A DNA stretch of 8,231 nucleotides from contig NZ_CAAFOM010000123.1 of the NCBI RefSeq assembly GCF_900764565.1, positions 1 to 8,231 of the forward strand, in the 5' to 3' direction. The notes beneath the pieces are model-generated. The model saw only the letters and a program-made list of their open reading frames with translations, was not told the DNA's origin and searched no databases. The translations under genes were made by a program, and so were the position numbers. Numbering within the stretch: position 1 is the stretch's first letter; the number at the start of each line of letters is the position of its first letter. Positions 6,872 through 8,231 of the stretch are shown in pieces. Source of the DNA: an uncultured Catenibacterium sp. (GTDB taxonomy: Bacteria; Bacillota_I; Bacilli_A; Erysipelotrichales; Coprobacillaceae).

Positions 6872-6900
6872 ATTTTAACATACTTTTATATAAATAAAAA
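6872..6900 (-). promoter_or_regulatory. Candidate promoter for nrnA and downstream cluster
   Basis: On the minus strand TGTTAAAAT (6872-6880) is an extended -10 with five of six bases of TATAAT. A weak -35-like TTTTTA sits 17 bases upstream at 6895-6900, inside the U-tract of the ackA terminator. Its place just after the terminator and about 20 bases before the nrnA SD-ATG is what a new transcription unit needs. Base composition here is very AT-rich, so the exact element is uncertain. Confidence 0.5.
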
Positions 6901-6928
6901 AGACAGAAATCAATATATGACTCCTGTC
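6896..6928 (-). terminator. Rho-independent terminator downstream of ackA
   Basis: On the minus strand, eight bases past the ackA stop, GACAGGAGTCA (6918-6928) pairs along all 11 positions with TGATTTCTGTC (6902-6912), including two G-U pairs, across a five-base TATAT loop. A run of six U (6896-6901) follows, then further A/U. This is a textbook intrinsic terminator that separates ackA from nrnA. Confidence 0.9.
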
Positions 6929-6935
6929 AATTATT

Positions 6936-8135
6936 TTAACCTAAATGTAATAATTCCATAGTATCTCTAGCGATTTCTACTTCTTCGTTTGTAGGGATAA
7001 CAAAGACATCAATCTTAGAGAACTGATGAGAGATCAATCTATTTTCATCTGAACGGATGGCATTTGATTCTTCGTTTAAGAATACGCCTAAAGCACGAGA
7101 ACAATCATCGATGATCAAACGTCTTAAGTAAGCTGCGTTTTCACCTACACCAGCAGTGAAGGCAATTGCATCTAAGCCACCTAATTCAACGAAATACTGA
7201 CCAATATATTTAGAAACGATGCGTGAATATAATAAACCAGTTAATAATGCACGTTCATCCCCTTCATTAAATAGGGCATTTTCAATATCACGTGAATCTG
7301 AAGAAATACCTGAAATACCAAGCATTCCTGATTTCTTATTATAGATATCTAATACTTCATCAGGTGTTTTATTCAATTTCTTACATAGGTAAGGCATGAT
7401 AGATGGATCGATTGTACCACATCTAGAACCCATCATAACACCAGCTAGTGGTGTGAATCCCATTGATGTATCAATACATTTACCATCTAATACAGCAGAA
7501 AGTGATGCCCCATTACCTAAATGACATACGATGATACGTGAATGTTTAGGGTTACCTAATTCTTTAATGACCTGTTCAGAAACATATTTATGGCTTGTAC
7601 CATGTGCGCCATATTTTCTGATCTTATAGTCTGTATAATATTCTAATGGTAATGGATATAAATATCTTTCTCTATCTAATGTCTGATGGAATGCTGTATC
7701 AAATACAAATACATGTCCTACACCTGGAAGTGCTTCTTTGAATGCACGATAACCAATTAAGTGAGCAGGATTGTGAAGTGGTGCGAGTTCACATAACTCT
7801 TCTACTTTACTTACTACATCTTCATCTACAACAGCACTAGAATCAAAATATTCTCCACCATGTACAATACGATGTCCTACCCCTTCGATTTCTTCTAACT
7901 TTTCAACAATGTTTTCCTTTACTAATGCATCTAATACTAAAGAAACAGCAACCTTATGATCTGGAATAGGTAATTTTTCTGTTTTCTTCTGTCCATTATG
8001 TTTTATTGTGAAAATCCCTTCGTCTAGTCCAATTCTTTCTACAATACCTGAGCAGATTACTAATTCTGAAGGCATGTCTAATAATTGGAATTTTAATGAT
8101 GAACTACCAGCGTTTACCGCCATGATTTTAGCCAT
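6936..8135 (-). CDS. ackA: Acetate kinase
   Basis: AckA is the cytosolic enzyme that interconverts acetyl phosphate + ADP and acetate + ATP, normally working with phosphotransacetylase in overflow or fermentative energy metabolism. At 399 residues it is full length for the ASKHA-fold family. Visible motifs are VNAGSSSLKF (N8, S11, phosphate/ATP side), GHRIVHGGEYF (R89), VFDTAFHQT (D146, catalytic acid), YGAHGTSHKYV (H178), HLGNGASLSAV (N208), MGSRCGTIDP (R238) and PTNEEVEIAR near the C-terminus with the metal-binding Glu. All catalytic positions known from the Methanosarcina enzyme appear conserved. The start is supported by an AAGGAGGTT SD and by the family-typical N-terminus. It looks monocistronic in this window: promoter and cre upstream, strong terminator downstream. 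pta is not adjacent on the downstream side; the upstream side is outside the window. Confidence 0.98.
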   Translation of the reverse strand: MAKIMAVNAGSSSLKFQLLDMPSELVICSGIVERIGLDEGIFTIKHNGQKKTEKLPIPDHKVAVSLVLDALVKENIVEKLEEIEGVGHRIVHGGEYFDSSAVVDEDVVSKVEELCELAPLHNPAHLIGYRAFKEALPGVGHVFVFDTAFHQTLDRERYLYPLPLEYYTDYKIRKYGAHGTSHKYVSEQVIKELGNPKHSRIIVCHLGNGASLSAVLDGKCIDTSMGFTPLAGVMMGSRCGTIDPSIMPYLCKKLNKTPDEVLDIYNKKSGMLGISGISSDSRDIENALFNEGDERALLTGLLYSRIVSKYIGQYFVELGGLDAIAFTAGVGENAAYLRRLIIDDCSRALGVFLNEESNAIRSDENRLISHQFSKIDVFVIPTNEEVEIARDTMELLHLG

Positions 8136-8140
8136 ACTAT

Positions 8141-8149
8141 AACCTCCTT
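8141..8149 (-). promoter_or_regulatory. ackA ribosome binding site
   Basis: AAGGAGGTT on the minus strand, with seven bases between GGAGG and the ATG, is a near-perfect anti-16S match at ideal spacing. It fixes the ackA start at 8135 and predicts strong translation. Confidence 0.9.
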
Positions 8150-8165
8150 AAAATCATATAATTTA

Positions 8166-8194
8166 ATTTTACTAAAATAAGATATAAAACACAA
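8166..8194 (-). promoter_or_regulatory. Candidate ackA promoter
   Basis: On the minus strand a TAAAAT -10 (8166-8171, five of six) lies 17 bases from a TTGTGT -35 (8189-8194, three of six, keeping the key TTG). Transcription would start near 8159, giving a leader of about 24 bases that contains the SD. The weak -35 directly downstream of a cre site fits a promoter that needs activation, but the surrounding AT richness leaves other choices open. Confidence 0.5.
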
Positions 8195-8202
8195 CAAAAA
8201 TA

Positions 8203-8218
8203 TTGTAAGCGTTGACAT
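8203..8218 (-). promoter_or_regulatory. CcpA operator (cre site) upstream of ackA
   Basis: The minus-strand sequence ATGTCAACGCTTACAA fits every position of the published cre consensus WTGNNARCGNWWWCAW. CcpA with HPr-Ser-P binds such sites under glucose excess. The site lies upstream of the predicted -35 (centre about 51-52 bases before the predicted start). That is the placement of CcpA-activated genes, and ackA is a known CcpA-activated gene in Bacillus subtilis. This suggests the same acetate-overflow control here. Confidence 0.8.
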
Positions 8219-8231
8219 TTATTTCAGGACC

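Noticed and set aside
8212..8217. Exact TTGACA on the plus strand, a possible -35 of a divergent promoter inside the cre site
   Set aside because: The matching -10 would fall beyond the window end, and the bases are already explained by the cre consensus.

Overview
This window is a piece of a low-GC, Gram-positive (Bacillota) chromosome. The evidence is A/T-rich coding sequence, strong AGGAGG-type ribosome binding sites, a Bacillus-like FtsY N-terminus with no acidic A domain, an NrnA-type DHH phosphoesterase, a Bacillus-type Xpt, and a CcpA (cre) operator in front of ackA. The SMC protein is unusually short (978 aa against about 1190 in Bacillus). Together with the AT-rich codons this suggests an Erysipelotrichia-like gut lineage, but that placement is inference and not certain.

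Every gene lies on the minus strand, so in transcription order the window reads from high to low coordinates. It begins with a regulated leader (8136-8231) holding a perfect-consensus cre site, a sigma-A-like promoter and a strong SD. Then come ackA (acetate kinase, 6936-8135) and a clear intrinsic terminator (6896-6928). Beyond the terminator a new promoter appears to start a compact cluster: nrnA (5920-6849), an OmpR-family response regulator (5224-5895), its membrane histidine kinase (3851-5224), xpt (xanthine phosphoribosyltransferase, 3273-3845), smc (325-3261) and the 5' end of ftsY (22-313). Gaps inside the cluster are 24, -1, 5, 11 and 11 bases, and three of the SD sequences are built from the 3' end of the preceding gene, so translation is probably coupled. 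An extended -10 element lying across the nrnA stop codon may give the two-component system a second promoter.

Functionally, ackA is the overflow-metabolism ATP-generating step under apparent carbon-catabolite control. The cluster combines nanoRNA/pAp turnover (NrnA), a two-component signalling pair of unknown stimulus, purine salvage (Xpt), chromosome organisation (SMC) and SRP-dependent membrane targeting (FtsY). smc-ftsY is a classic Firmicutes pair, but the usual rnc partner is not immediately upstream; a sensor pair and xpt occupy that place, and xpt has no purine riboswitch leader of its own.

The first 21 bases are not biology: they match the Illumina TruSeq read-2 adapter, so this is an untrimmed contig end and ftsY is cut by the assembly, not by evolution. 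I did not find a mobile element, CRISPR array, RNA gene or defence system. The most intriguing non-trivial signal is an in-frame A-AAA-AAG slippery heptamer at the end of the histidine kinase gene, from which a -1 shift leads without a stop into the xpt frame. No gene-free stretch exceeds 300 bases; the longest are 8136-8231 and 6850-6935, both annotated.
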